The position numbers and the translations under genes were made by a program. This document shows positions 21,690-32,180 of a stretch of DNA of 32,824 bases, piece after piece. The first letter of the stretch is position 1; each line of letters begins with the position of its first letter. The stretch comes from Larix sibirica. Taxonomy: Eukaryota; Streptophyta; Pinopsida; Pinales; Pinaceae. The notes under the pieces were generated by a model. That model was not told the origin of the DNA and searched no databases. It saw nothing but the letters and a program-made list of their open reading frames with translations. Location of the stretch: positions 1 through 32,824 of the forward strand of contig NWUY0304353197.1 of NCBI GenBank assembly GCA_004151065.3. Reading direction: 5' to 3'.

Positions 21690-24600
21690 AGACCTGTATT
21701 ATTAAGTATATAATGTTTATACAAATCTGTGTTATTTCATTACGTGTAATTACATCAAAAGCTTGGCCACGTATTCAATGGACTTTCTTCATTAGTACTA
21801 ATAACATAGTGAAATAAATAAGCTTATAATATATTTAATAGAGCTTACTACTAGCTTAACTAAGGTTATATAGTTATAGTTACTAAGCTTAAGATGAGTA
21901 TCTCATAGGTACGATATGGTCTCTTATACCAATCTGCTTTGAGTTCCCACTGCGGGAATTTCTCTTTTTTCTTTTTTAATAAACTCCCTAGTCCTGCTGC
22001 CTTTACTCGGGTTAATTGGGGAACTGCACTTACCTGCCTGCCTTTTTAGTCTTACCGTTATACCCGTGGAAACCCATCTTTAGACACCAAACTGCGTTTT
22101 CACCCATGGAAGTAGCACACGATGATAGATTATCGGAACCACCAAAGTTGCGCTACAGACACAAATATTGCATTTAACTACGTTTTATATTTTTGATTGA
22201 ACGATGGAGGATCTGGCTGGAAACATTTTGACAAAGTAAATTGCCTAGCTGGGCTCACTTAGATAACCTCTCTTGCTGGCTTTTTGGTGGGATTACCTGC
22301 CTGCTCGCTGGTAGGATAAGAAGCACCTAATACATATTTTTATTAACCCATAAATAAAGAAAGACATCCTTTCCTTCCACTATCTTCCTCTAAGCCCATA
22401 CCCACAGGGGATTATCAATTAGATATACCACCCTTTAAACTTTCGAATTTACCATATGGAAAAGCGTTTTCACTTCACTATAAGGATAGAGTACCTTCCT
22501 AAGCGCTTAATGAAGGAAGAGGTCTAGGGTGAACAGGTCTAGGTCTTAAGGTGAGATTGTATATACTGAAAGGTAAGGCGTTAAGGCTAAAGGGTTCATG
22601 ACTAGCATGCTGCATGCCTCCCCTCGCCTCCACTACGAAGCATCATCATTCCTAGCCGAAGCATTCAAACATAATCACCATTGACCGAGTAGTAGTATGA
22701 GATAGATCGTCGAACCTTGGTGAGTAAGATACATCGATAATGCTACCTACGATACAATGGGTAACATAGTACATAGATACAATTGTTCATCTTATATTAA
22801 TGGTCCATACTTAAGACTCAAACCATTAACACCATTTTTTATGCTTTCTAATAGCGTATGAATATGGAATATATAGGGGATAGCTCATGTTCCAAGTGTA
22901 ATTATCATATAAGCTTTGTATTCATAAGTGTTACTTATTTTATATGTATAATACGTAAGCACACATATGCCATGTTAGTAAGAGAAGGTGATTCCATTGA
23001 TAGCAGTAAGTAGTAAGCTATGAAACCAAACACGTGATATGATGTGTTAGTTACAGTCATTGTGTAAGCAGTATAAAGCTTATAGCTATTGTAAAGCTTG
23101 TGTTATAGTCATAGTATAAGCTGATAACCAATGGTGATACTTCATCTGTACTTAGTATCTTTAACTATTAGTATAAGCCTAATTTACTCATACGTTATTT
23201 CCCTAAAAAAAGCAGGTATAATAACTATAGTGCTTAAGAGAAAACAAGATAAGATTTATAGGCTAATTAGTACCTGTTCATATATAGCTCTAAGTATTTA
23301 GATCACGGCTAACAAGGATGAAATTTTATTAGGTCTAGTGGTCTGGTTAATCTTTAAAGAATTATATATTATTAAGGGCTCTTCATGGTTAGATACCTGC
23401 TAGAAGTAAGCTTCTATTTTTGTATTCAAGAATACCACACAAAAAGTATGTATAACATGACTAGAGCTCCTAGAATTTATTGAACAATCATAAAAATAAG
23501 GGTGGACCATGATATCTCATCATATATAGAAAAGTTATGAGGTTGGCAATTATATTATCTGGTAACGATTCAGCAGTAAATACAGTATCTAACACCATTA
23601 GAATGAATAACCCCATTGATACAAGACATTATAAGTTCAACTTTAGTTTGATCTCTAAGCTTCATGAACCCTGATAAGATCTTATAATTAAGATGGATGA
23701 TATATTAGTTAGTAATGTATTTGAAATCATCTTGAAAAGAAATGAGCAGGGTGTTTTTTAACCTCGTGTTGGAGCGGCTGCTAATTATATTCTATTTATA
23801 CTGTTGTAAAATATTGCCTAAGCCCTGTTTCTTCTTTCAGAATGGTTAATTATTAACATTAACATAAGGTAGATGGCTAGTTGATATAATCCTACTCAAC
23901 TTGTAATAAAAGAGCCAACCAAACATACATCTAGTTTTATCCTATTGTGTATTAATTAGACCTACCTTAATCACTATTTTTCATCAGTAAAAAAACGTGT
24001 AATAATTTAGCTATCTTAGACTCCGGGTTTAACTTGTGAGTCTATATGGGCACTCAAACATATACCTGTGAAATATTGCACTTTTCGTTGGGTAATCGTA
24101 ATTACGCGCCTTGAACTATCACACTAGTATAAATATTACACCACTAGCCAGCTTATGGGCTCATAAAAGAGTACTTAATATATATGGTCATATCTACCCT
24201 AGGTATTAAGTGCTTACGACCATAGTGTTATATAATTAATGGAATATCACCTTGGTAAAAAACCTCACGGTATAGTAATAAATGAATGAGTATGCTTAGT
24301 ACTATGAGTAATATTACTATACCATCCAAGGTAAAAGAGACTAGGGTGTGGCGGAAAGATGGATGAGTTCGTATGTATTTAATTATTACAAAGTTGCAGC
24401 ATTTACTCAGTGACACCAGCAGCTTATTACAATGGCTCGTGTATTATCCTTAAATTAAGCCATAGGTAAGTACCAATTAACTTACGTAATTAGTGCTCAT
24501 TGGATATAACCTTGCAGAGATCATTGGCATTAACAGATATAATAATATATTATATTATATAAATCGTAGATAATATTTTATCCATGCTACTAAGTAGGTA

Positions 24601-26050
24601 ACACGCACATTAGACTAGGTAATTTACCAACTATAGTTGCAGTAAAAATTACCCTGAGTAATAATGACTAAGATAAAAGCTTTGATGCCTAAGTATACCT
24701 GTTCCAAAGAGTAATTATTTCTTGGGGCTGTATTACTACGTAAATTTTACTACTAATTACTAGTCTAAAAAAGAGTAAATCTACTCGCTTGAACTCATTG
24801 CGTAATTTTATATCTGGTGTAACAAATTATTGATAAGCTTAGTGCCTTGCTGGATCACTCCATGATACCATTATATGATACATTATTTATAAGTTAGCCA
24901 ATAATCCACATGGCAGTTACGATTTACTGGTAAATAATACTAGTAGTAGACTTACTCATATTAAACTAAAGGTGAAATGAAATAGTGCTGCTTTTTCAAG
25001 GCACTTATTATATGTCTAGAGTAGAATATTATGTCTGTAAGCTTAGTGGTATAGCATTAGGTTCACTAACCGCCATTATTTTACGTGGCAAGAAAGGTAA
25101 TTATCATAAGGCGACTCAACTATGATGCTTTAGTTGTAAGTAAGCTTATAAATAGTTGATACTAACTATAAGTTTTTATTTTACACCAATAAGCTTATTC
25201 ACATAACATGCATGGTATATTACGAGCTTACTAGGATTTATTAAAGGGCCTTATATTTACAGTTGTTAGCCATTTAGCTGTTGTAAGTTATAAACTGGCT
25301 GGTAATTAGACTTGCATTAATTTTATACTGCTGGGATTACGTAGAGAATCAATAAGAGTTAACTAAGACGTAATTATGCTTATACTAGAACGTACCTGTA
25401 ATCATATGTCTGCCTGTATTCACGCATATCTCTATAGTATAATAAATAGTCCTTTAATTTTACCTTGATCTCAGGACTCAGTCATATACATCTGTTAATG
25501 TACTAATAGCTAAATAAACGCAATATCAACCCGGATTCACTGCTAGCCCGTAATATTGTGAAAACAATGCCTTATATTACTGGTAAATCAGTTGTAGTTT
25601 ATGGATAAGGACTAAGGCGGTTAATAGCTCTGATATATGATGCTGTAATAACCACTACAGCACTTTCTAATCTGTAGTTATGCTTTTGATTCAACTAGGG
25701 TTAATAGATCATACTAGCATGCTTTAATTCAGTTACTTTAATCCGAGCTGTAAATATGGTCACGAGTAAAAGCTAACATATAAAACTTTAATCTGGCAGC
25801 TTATTAATTGTCTGCTAAATAAAACGGTTAACTAGTAATGATACTAGCATGTTTACTTACTTAGTAATAAGCTGCTTTTACCAGGTCTATTAGAGTGATT
25901 GGTTAAAGCTTATTCCACATATATTACTAGGCTGCTAAGTTTTCTATTCTGATTAATTATTGGGTACTTAAATCTAAGGGCTCAGTAAAAATTACGTTGT
26001 AACCAAGTGCGATTTAACTATTTGGGGCTTACTAGGATACTATTTTAGAG
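21690..26050. other. Long AT-rich gene desert
   Basis: About 4.4 kb visibly richer in A and T than either flank. Stops are dense in all six frames; the longest frame is 62 codons (24228-24416, minus). Words such as aagctta, ttataagct, tactag and ttagtaa recur throughout. A locally repetitive patch at 23052-23122 repeats agtcat/gtataagc-type words. No gene, tRNA or mobile element is recognisable. Confidence 0.75.
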
Positions 26051-26840
26051 GATTTCGAATTCCCCTCTGTCATTATTTGTTTCGTTTTAATGAATAGCAT
26101 GTGCCTCGCCTAGGAAGTGCTCATGCAATCCCATCTCTGCTCCTTCTTTCTTTCTACGCACTGACTCTACGATCCGCAAGCAAGCTTCCCTCTTTCGTAG
26201 CGACCTCTGACGTCGTGCCTGCTACAGTGCCCATTCTCTTTCCACGCGAACTGGCCCATCTGCCTGACATACCTATTATCGCTACCCGGCAAACAAGTTA
26301 CCCTCACATTGAATTGGATCAGCCTTTATAGCGTGAATCTTGCCATCTTTCACGTAAATCATCTTTCTTAGTCCATTTTATCATTTCAAGCCTATTGTAA
26401 ATACCGTGATCGTGCATCTGACCGTCAAAGCTATAAGGTGAGCGTGCCCATGTGTTCTATCTTCCTTATGGTGCTCCCTGCAAAGGCTTGTATGAGACCA
26501 ATCTTCTATCCTACTGAGCTGAACCCCCCTCTTCGTCAAAATGTAAGTCACTCTAAGAGGCTACGCTCCTTGCTCTCTCTTCGTTAAAGCAAGTAGCCCA
26601 CTTCTCTTTTTATTTACAAATATTACAAGAATTGCTAGAGCCAAGAATCAGTCTACTAGTCCTAAGTTAAAAGAATAATTAGGGAGGTTTAAATAGAGGA
26701 TAAAAGTAGAGTATTTGAAGGTCCTAGTATTCCAACTACCTCTACCCATAAGAAGCCCTTAACTTTTGTGTATGTTCGAAACTTGAAAGAATCCATTAAT
26801 AAAAGAAGAAGCCCGGCGCCTCCCTTAATGGATTTATATA
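26051..26840. other. Transition stretch, no supported gene
   Basis: Composition changes abruptly near 26055 from AT-rich to mixed and pyrimidine-rich. The 76-codon frame at 26101-26331 is Ala/Ser/Leu-rich with no domain. A GC cluster lies near 26560-26590. Confidence 0.5.
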
Positions 26841-27209
26841 CCATGCCTCCCTCCATCCTGTGACCATGACCACAACATCGCCTTGATTCCAGGGATCATT
26901 CCTCCCAATATTAGGTCGTACCGCTATCGCTACCAACGAAAAAGTGAGATTGAGCGCCTGATTCTATAATTATTGGATGTAGGAGTCATTCGACCCAGTC
27001 GTAGTGCCTTCTCTACACCTGTCATCTTGGTGCGAAAGAAAGATGGATCGTGGCAGTTGTGTATTTATTATAGAAAATGAAAAATGAAAGTCAAAGACAA
27101 GTTTACCATTCCCATAATTGAGGAGCTACCGGATGAACTCCATGGGGCTGCCTACTTTTCCAAACTTGATCTTATTTCTTATTATCATAAAATCTGAATC
27201 CAAGAGGAA
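26841..27209 (+). pseudogene. Ty3/gypsy reverse transcriptase fragment (chromovirus-like)
   Basis: One frame, with stops at 26967-26969 (TAA), 27078-27080 (TGA) and 27195-27197 (TGA), gives the N-terminal half of a Ty3/gypsy reverse transcriptase: LPPS...[62 protein letters not shown] and motif A as [14 protein letters not shown]. The motif A Asp (KLDL) is kept. The normally conserved Asp of the 'C.DYR' box is Tyr (27066-27068). The fragment stops just after motif A; motif B and the YVDD box are missing. The FSKLDL wording is chromovirus-like, unlike Tat/Athila elements. No LTR or other pol domain adjoins it. Confidence 0.93.
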
Positions 27210-27462
27210 AGGCTTGCTTGACCAAAGGGAGGGCAAGGATGATGTGTTCCCAAAAAACCTTCCATCTTAAAAGGCAATTGGAGCGCGCTTCTGCCCCACT
27301 GTCAAGCTTCAAAGGGGTTGGTCCAGTTGATCCCAAAACCTCTCCTTTTAGTCGAGCGGCTCCGCCCTTCGCCAAAGGCGCATTTTCAAAATAAAGATTG
27401 TGTTTTCCGGGGTCGTAGGCATATGATCCATCTGGGGAAAATAACTCTACTTTTTCAGCCAA
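27172..27462 (-). CDS. Orphan 96-codon reading frame, function unknown
   Basis: The minus strand is open from ATG at 27460-27462. The first part is gene-like in composition ([20 protein letters not shown], then [11 protein letters not shown]). The last 40 or so bases are antisense to the reverse transcriptase fragment and the 27-bp repeat lies inside it, so at least the C-terminal part is not original. A GC cluster (gagcggctccgcccttcgcc) encodes part of the middle. No family is recognised. It may be the end of an unknown gene joined to the repeat, or chance. Confidence 0.2.
   Translation of the reverse strand: MAEKVELFSPDGSYAYDPGKHNLYFENAPLAKGGAARLKGEVLGSTGPTPLKLDSGAEARSNCLLRWKVFWEHIILALPLVKQAFPLGFRFYDNKK
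27212..27238 (+). repeat. 27-bp repeat at the 3' break of the RT fragment
   Basis: Perfect copy of 16970-16996, beginning immediately where reverse transcriptase similarity ends. The shared tract probably marks a recombination or insertion junction. Confidence 0.85.
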
Positions 27463-27944
27463 ATAGTTTATTTAATAAGCACCTCCTAATGAGTGTTTAT
27501 CCCACCCCAAGATTTGGTTCTAAAGAATATCCCGATATAGCTTATATAAAGAATTGTCCCCATATGAAAAGGTTCAGGTCTCAAGAAGAGCGTCTCCATC
27601 CCTCCCCGTCTAGCTTCAATCCATAAGAATCCCTGCTGCCAGCCAGCCATGCCCTCCCTTCCTAAAAAGAATGAGTAAGACGAGCATCCATGCCTTTAGG
27701 AATCCACTTTGATTTATGCCATCTCTTCCTTATACACTACTTATGATTGATATTCTTTTGACCCCACCCTTACTAATATGGTGCCTGTTTCAGATTTGGA
27801 TATTCTTTATAAACTTATTATTGCTTTAACAAAATTAAGTCTTCTGGGTAACAAACACTATTAACTTATGGGTACCACAACAACTTGGATTTAAGAGCCT
27901 TGCCCATACAATTCAGGCGCGTAGCGGGCACCCACTGCAGATAA
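27463..27944. other. Gene-free stretch
   Basis: The 102-codon plus-strand frame at 27318-27626 overlaps the minus-strand frame, lacks motifs and is not supported. Nothing else is recognisable. Confidence 0.5.
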
Positions 27945-28205
27945 ATCCCTGCCTTAATGCCTGCTACCCACCTGCATAGTTAACCACCTTCAGATATGGA
28001 CCTGCCTGAGACCTAGGTACCACTTTCAGGAATCTTATAAGGGGCTGCTATTAACTTCTCCGTCCGGGATGGCATGGAAGTACATACTTAGAACCTTTAC
28101 TATTATGCTTTACTCTTTAAACTGCCCACCTATAGACCTAGACATGTTAGCCCTATACCACCTCATGAATTAATCTTAGGGAGGGATATAAACTAGAAAC
28201 CCGGC
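27945..28205 (+). repeat. Dispersed 'CCCACCT...GACCTGGTAGCCCT' repeat, two copies
   Basis: A copy at about 27950-28020 (cctgctacccacctgc, then atggacctg) and another at about 28095-28205 (ctgcccacctatagacctag, then gttagccctata, gaattaatcttagggaggga). They share word order with copies at 30155-30260 and 30550-30660. The core reads like D-L/I-D-L/M-L-A-L in one frame of each copy, which suggests descent from a coding sequence. Confidence 0.5.
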
Positions 28206-28439
28206 ATGGCATGATACCACCGTTACTTTATGTTAGAGTTAGACCGCTCAGTTGTGGGATTGGATTGTCGGATAGGCACTACTCTATAAAGGGATGATAG
28301 CTTTCTTTCAAACTGAAATGAATACAGTAGGCATTAGCAGGTCCTTCCCTAAAAGCAGCAATAAGGCCGACCCGGGTAAAGTAGTTGGATTCTATTCTGG
28401 TCTGGAAGCACTTGAAAATGTTGGGTGGGATTGCGCAAA

Positions 28440-28946
28440 TTAATTCATGCTTTTAAAAAATAATAAAAAAAAGAACATATATAATGACCCGTGCAATATA
28501 AACCGGTTCGGTTTCGTGAAAGATCCAATAAGAAAGGTATAGTACTGTGTACCTGAGTCCACCCACAAAATGGTCTGGCACAAAGGGGTCAGGAAGGTTA
28601 TAAAGAATAGTCCCCGTGAATCGGATATGAAACTGAAGGTCAGGTGGGCCACCGGTCCAAGAATATGACACTGAATATGAGGTATGGAATAAAGAAGAAA
28701 CTCCTAAATAGAAGGCAGGTTCAGGAGAATATCCATAAGAAGTTTATGAAGACATGGATAGGCTGGCTCACAGATCTTAACTTTGAGATTCACTGCTGGG
28801 CTTACAAAACAAACACTTGCTTGAGGCACGGAGTGCTTTTTAACCAACCCGAATTAGAACCCAGGCTGTTTGGTCATCCCATAGCGGACAAAGAAGGACT
28901 GCCTCTTGCTGAACGGTTTCGAAAAAGGTTTATACTTACTAATTGA
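28440..28946. repeat. Inverted and direct copies of a 'GGCTCACAGACCTGAATTT' repeat
   Basis: A direct copy at about 28769-28805 (ggctcacagatcttaactttg) resembles 30754-30790. A diverged minus-strand copy lies at about 28600-28650. The frames of 70-100 codons here (28440-28652 -, 28453-28671 -, 28644-28946 +) overlap each other and are explained by this repeat arrangement. No domain is recognised in any of them. Confidence 0.45.
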
Positions 28947-30077
28947 AGGAAGGTTCAGGCCTATCCCCATCCCGAAGGTGTCACGAGACCCAGACAGGAG
29001 GACAATATGGGGGTTATGCCTACAGGAACACAGGAAGTGGGACCTACTGGGAGGGATAACCAGTCGGTTTAACAGCCTACTTGGATGGACTACAATCATA
29101 CAGTTTAGAATGTTCAGCCTCAGCTAATAGCAAGCAATATAGCCCCACCATGACATGGCTACGCTTAGATTTCATTTGATGGCAAGCCCCTATCAACATT
29201 ACCCTACCCCTATTTTATAGCACTCGCTCGTCCCTCCTTGTTGCCCCTTCCTTCCTCTTTTGTTTTCTCAGCCTTCTTCTTCGAAGCCTGCCTTCTTTAC
29301 GGGGGATATCACAGGAGACTCAGAGCTTTATCTTCTTTATGGATGACACCCCTCTTAACATTGACGTGAAAAGCCCTCCCTTCAAAGATTGTCTGGCTGT
29401 AGTTCCTCAAGAAGGGCTTTAGCTGACTTAGCTGTCCAACAGAAAGTATCTTTCAAGTCGGCATAGAAAGGGATTTCTCATCCTGTTCGAAGTGCCCACC
29501 CCAAGCCGGTAAAATAACAGTAGTCATGCCATAGTAAATCCAACAGGGCTAGTTGTAATGACAGGTGGTAGCAGTAGGTCTAAAAGCAATTAATCAAGTA
29601 GGCTGAACAAACAAAGTTCATAGCAATGTTAATAGAAGGCGGGTGTGAAGCTAGTTAGGTGGTGCGATAAGAGCCCCTAAAGGTTGTATAAACTCTAATG
29701 CTCAAAATGTACACTACTTCATGGTTGGATAACTTTATATAGCCGGTTGGAGCCCTCCCGGTTTCCGCAGTTAAGGGAAGCATAGTCGTACAGGGGTACA
29801 GTTTAGGAAAGAAAGACAGACCCTATCCCGTCATCAATTGCTTGGCTACAGTCCTGGTTCAAGGTACTAATGGAGAAGTCCAATGGCACGTCCTCTTCTT
29901 GCACGCAATCCCTTTTAGGGGATACTTTCCCCGCGAGTGATGCTTGTATCTATCTATCTAAGTCTATATATATTATATAGGAAGACCCGTCTCTATTTAT
30001 CTCTTCTAAGGCTAGTTCTATAGCTCAAGGTCAATAATCCACTCTATTCGCTAAGTAATTACTCGATCTCGAAAAGC
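28947..30077. other. Gene-free stretch
   Basis: No supported gene. An eight-base inverted repeat (aaagccct at 29370-29377, agggcttt at 29413-29420) brackets 35 bases with no neighbouring gene. A short AT run lies near 29966-29980. Confidence 0.6.
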
Positions 30078-30266
30078 GTGTATCTCTATTTTAGGTCTAA
30101 CGTATTTCCATCCTTGTTCAATGCGGACAAGCGACTACGTTCCTTTATTTTGACCATACAACCTGCCCACCTTAATAATATAGACCTGTTAGCAGCCCTA
30201 TCACATCGAATGAATGAATCACTTAGGAGGGACAGCTATAGAACCGGGATCGGATTAAACTACTGA
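30078..30266 (+). repeat. Best preserved copy of the dispersed repeat
   Basis: A 62-codon frame (ATG to TGA) contains NIDLLAALSHRMNESLRRDS, matching the D-L-D-L-L-A-L core of the other copies, and ends RTGIGLNY. Whether this was ever a gene cannot be told. Copies at 28.1 and 30.6 kb are broken by stops, so this is more likely a repeat than a functional small gene. Confidence 0.4.
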
Positions 30267-30399
30267 CTATACCTTGACTTAACTGATCATTATCACCTCT
30301 TGCTTTAGCTAGGAATCGTCGAAGCGGGGATACAGCACTAGGATATTGTTGACTCTTACTTAACCTACCTTACTTGGTTGGTACACGTATTCACTGTTA

Positions 30400-30710
30400 T
30401 CCACCTTTTATACGTTATCCACCTGCTTCTACCCATACCAACTTTATGGAATCGGCTTAATAGGGACAGCTATTCACAGGCCGAGCGCCAATATGATGAG
30501 TCTATTATAACTGCTGCATTCTAGGAATAGAAAGAAGACCTACCCGCCTTTAGTTTAATGCCAGCTACCCACCTGTGGAGTTACCCACACCTGAAGACCT
30601 AGACCTGGTAGCCCTAGACCATGAATGCACTTAGTGAGTCGGGCTATGAACCCCTTCCCTTAGAAGCACAGGATATGGACGTCCACTTTCCTTTTAGTGC
30701 AACCAACCAC
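30400..30710 (+). repeat. Further dispersed-repeat copies
   Basis: About 30407-30485 carries ttatccacctgcttctaccc followed by aatagggacagctatt. About 30550-30660 carries ccagctacccacctgtgg, gaagacctagacctggtagc and ccctagaccatgaatg. At 30694-30714 the tagtgcaaccaaccacctgt word matches one near 16138. The cluster spans 27.9-30.9 kb, all in one orientation. Confidence 0.5.
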
Positions 30711-30726
30711 CTGTAAACCAGACTTT

Positions 30727-30770
30727 CAATACCGGCTCACAGACCTGACAATACCGGCTCACAGACCTGA
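30727..30770 (+). repeat. Perfect 22-bp tandem duplication
   Basis: Two exact, adjacent 22-base units (caataccggctcacag followed by acctga) at 30727-30748 and 30749-30770. Perfect identity among diverged neighbours indicates a recent event. Confidence 0.95.
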
Positions 30771-30786
30771 ATTTTGATATTCACGG

Positions 30787-30814
30787 GCTTGCTTGGGCTT
30801 GAGCTTGGGCTGGC
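30787..30814. repeat. GCTTGG-type short repeat run
   Basis: The words gcttgcttggg, gcttgagcttggg and ctggc follow one another, directly downstream of the 22-bp duplication. Confidence 0.6.
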
Positions 30815-31559
30815 ACTTTGATCTTGAGTATTTACTTAATTAGCCTACCTTTCCTTTACCTTTACAATATACCAACTACCCACCCTCTTCACCAACCTAG
30901 ATTTTATGCCTGCCTTACTTAGACTTACTGCAGATGGATGGGGCTTCAAGCCATGGTTTTTAGCAAGATTCTAATCACAATAAGAAGTGGTTTTTTACCT
31001 AGAACAAATCTCAGAATTTCTGAGTGTAAGGGTGAAAAATTCCATAATAAAATGGGTGAGTATTCTCTCCACAAGAAAAACCCTTCTTCAGCTCGTGTCA
31101 AATTACAGTTTGAGCATTGAAAATATCCAAAATAAAATAAAAAGAACATAAATATACCAAGAGATAGGGGCAATGGAAAATGAGTGAGAGGTTGGGCACT
31201 TTTAAAGAAACCATAGCATGGATAAATAGAGCACACATGCCACCACCAACCTAGCCACACATGCATGCATTCATTCCATTTAGAAACTGCTTATAGGTAC
31301 AATAATTACCTCTTCAACACTTCCATGACTTGGGGAAATCGAACTGCTTTCCATGGCACTTGCTTAGTTTCTTGAGAGGCTGAATTGACGTTTTTGAAGG
31401 AAAACCTACCTAATCCGAGTGATATCAGTGAAGGATGAGTGTTATAGCTAAATAAAGTACACAAATTACTTCATCAAGCTCAGTGACCTAAAACTACGTT
31501 TAGAACACAATGTTTGTTTTCCCTTTTTCCATACTCAGAAGCCTCTCAAAACCATACTT
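30815..31559. other. Gene-free stretch
   Basis: No supported gene. A-rich sequence (aaaataaaataaaaag) lies near 31129-31145. The 106-codon minus-strand frame at 30946-31266 is partly driven by this A-rich tract, read as Phe/Leu, and shows no domain. Confidence 0.55.
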
Positions 31560-32180
31560 TTACACACATACGTGACTCTCCCTGAGGAAAAGCGCGTACA
31601 TATGCTACTTGCTAGTGTGCAAAGCGGGTATACTCCTGTAGTATGCAAAAACATGCGAAAATGACCACACGTGCGAAGTTAGGAGCGGGGATACAGGTTT
31701 TTGGACGGTTTCAAACTACCTTAACCTCCCCCAAGCCCTATAAATGCAAGGTCATGGAGAGTTGTAGAGAGGACACCTTGAAAGCATCATCATTATGATG
31801 GTAAGATAAAGAGAGGCTAGAGAGATAGGTTAGATAGGGGCAAGGCTTTGTTAGTGTTGCAAAGTGATATTCTACCTAGGGTCTTGCATTAGACCATACC
31901 TCACTGTCTAGAAGAGGAGAGAGTGCCACCGATGTAATCTCCCTTTTTGCCAAAAACAAAAACAGTGGTTGGAGTTTAACATTGTGATACCATTGGAAGA
32001 ACCCGCCCGAAAGAAGCGGTTCGGAAGTACATGCGAAAGGAGAACTTAGGTATAACTTGGTATTCTTTTGCTTTAATGAATATAAATCTTGATTATTCAA
32101 TTTGTGGGTGTAGGCAGATAGATAATAAGTAGAATTGTCTTTCTTTGCATTTGCTTAAGTTTTCATACATAAGAGGTACT
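31560..32180 (+). promoter_or_regulatory. LTR-like / Pol II promoter-like region
   Basis: A TATA-type word (ccctataaatg, about 31735-31745) follows a C-rich stretch. About 300 bases later come AT-rich, polyadenylation-like words (gaatataaatc near 32079). This layout (U3 with TATA, transcribed R/U5, poly(A)-like signal) is what a plant retrotransposon LTR shows. I could not find a matching second LTR, a target-site duplication or a convincing primer-binding site. The 74-codon minus-strand frame at 31876-32100 lies inside it and is not supported. A nuclear promoter fragment is an alternative. Confidence 0.3.

Noticed and set aside
26490-26535. tRNA-like D-arm on the minus strand (ttcagctcagtaggatag) followed by a CAT-containing loop
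   Set aside because: The anticodon stem does not pair and there is no T-arm box (GGTTCRANYCC) at the right distance.
19890-27209. One gypsy element split by an inversion
   Set aside because: The RT wording is chromovirus-like while RNase H and integrase are Tat-like, so two insertions are more likely. A phylogeny could reverse this.
28440-28671. Two overlapping minus-strand frames rich in Phe, Ile and Leu, looking like membrane proteins
   Set aside because: They overlap in different frames, sit on a dispersed repeat, and gain hydrophobicity from an A-rich tract read in reverse.
30946-31266. 106-codon minus-strand frame
   Set aside because: Partly driven by an A-rich tract, with no domain or neighbouring context.
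31988-31999. tggtatcacaat on the minus strand as an initiator-Met tRNA primer-binding site
   Set aside because: Only about eight of twelve bases match the usual primer-binding site, and no LTR end lies directly beside it on that strand.
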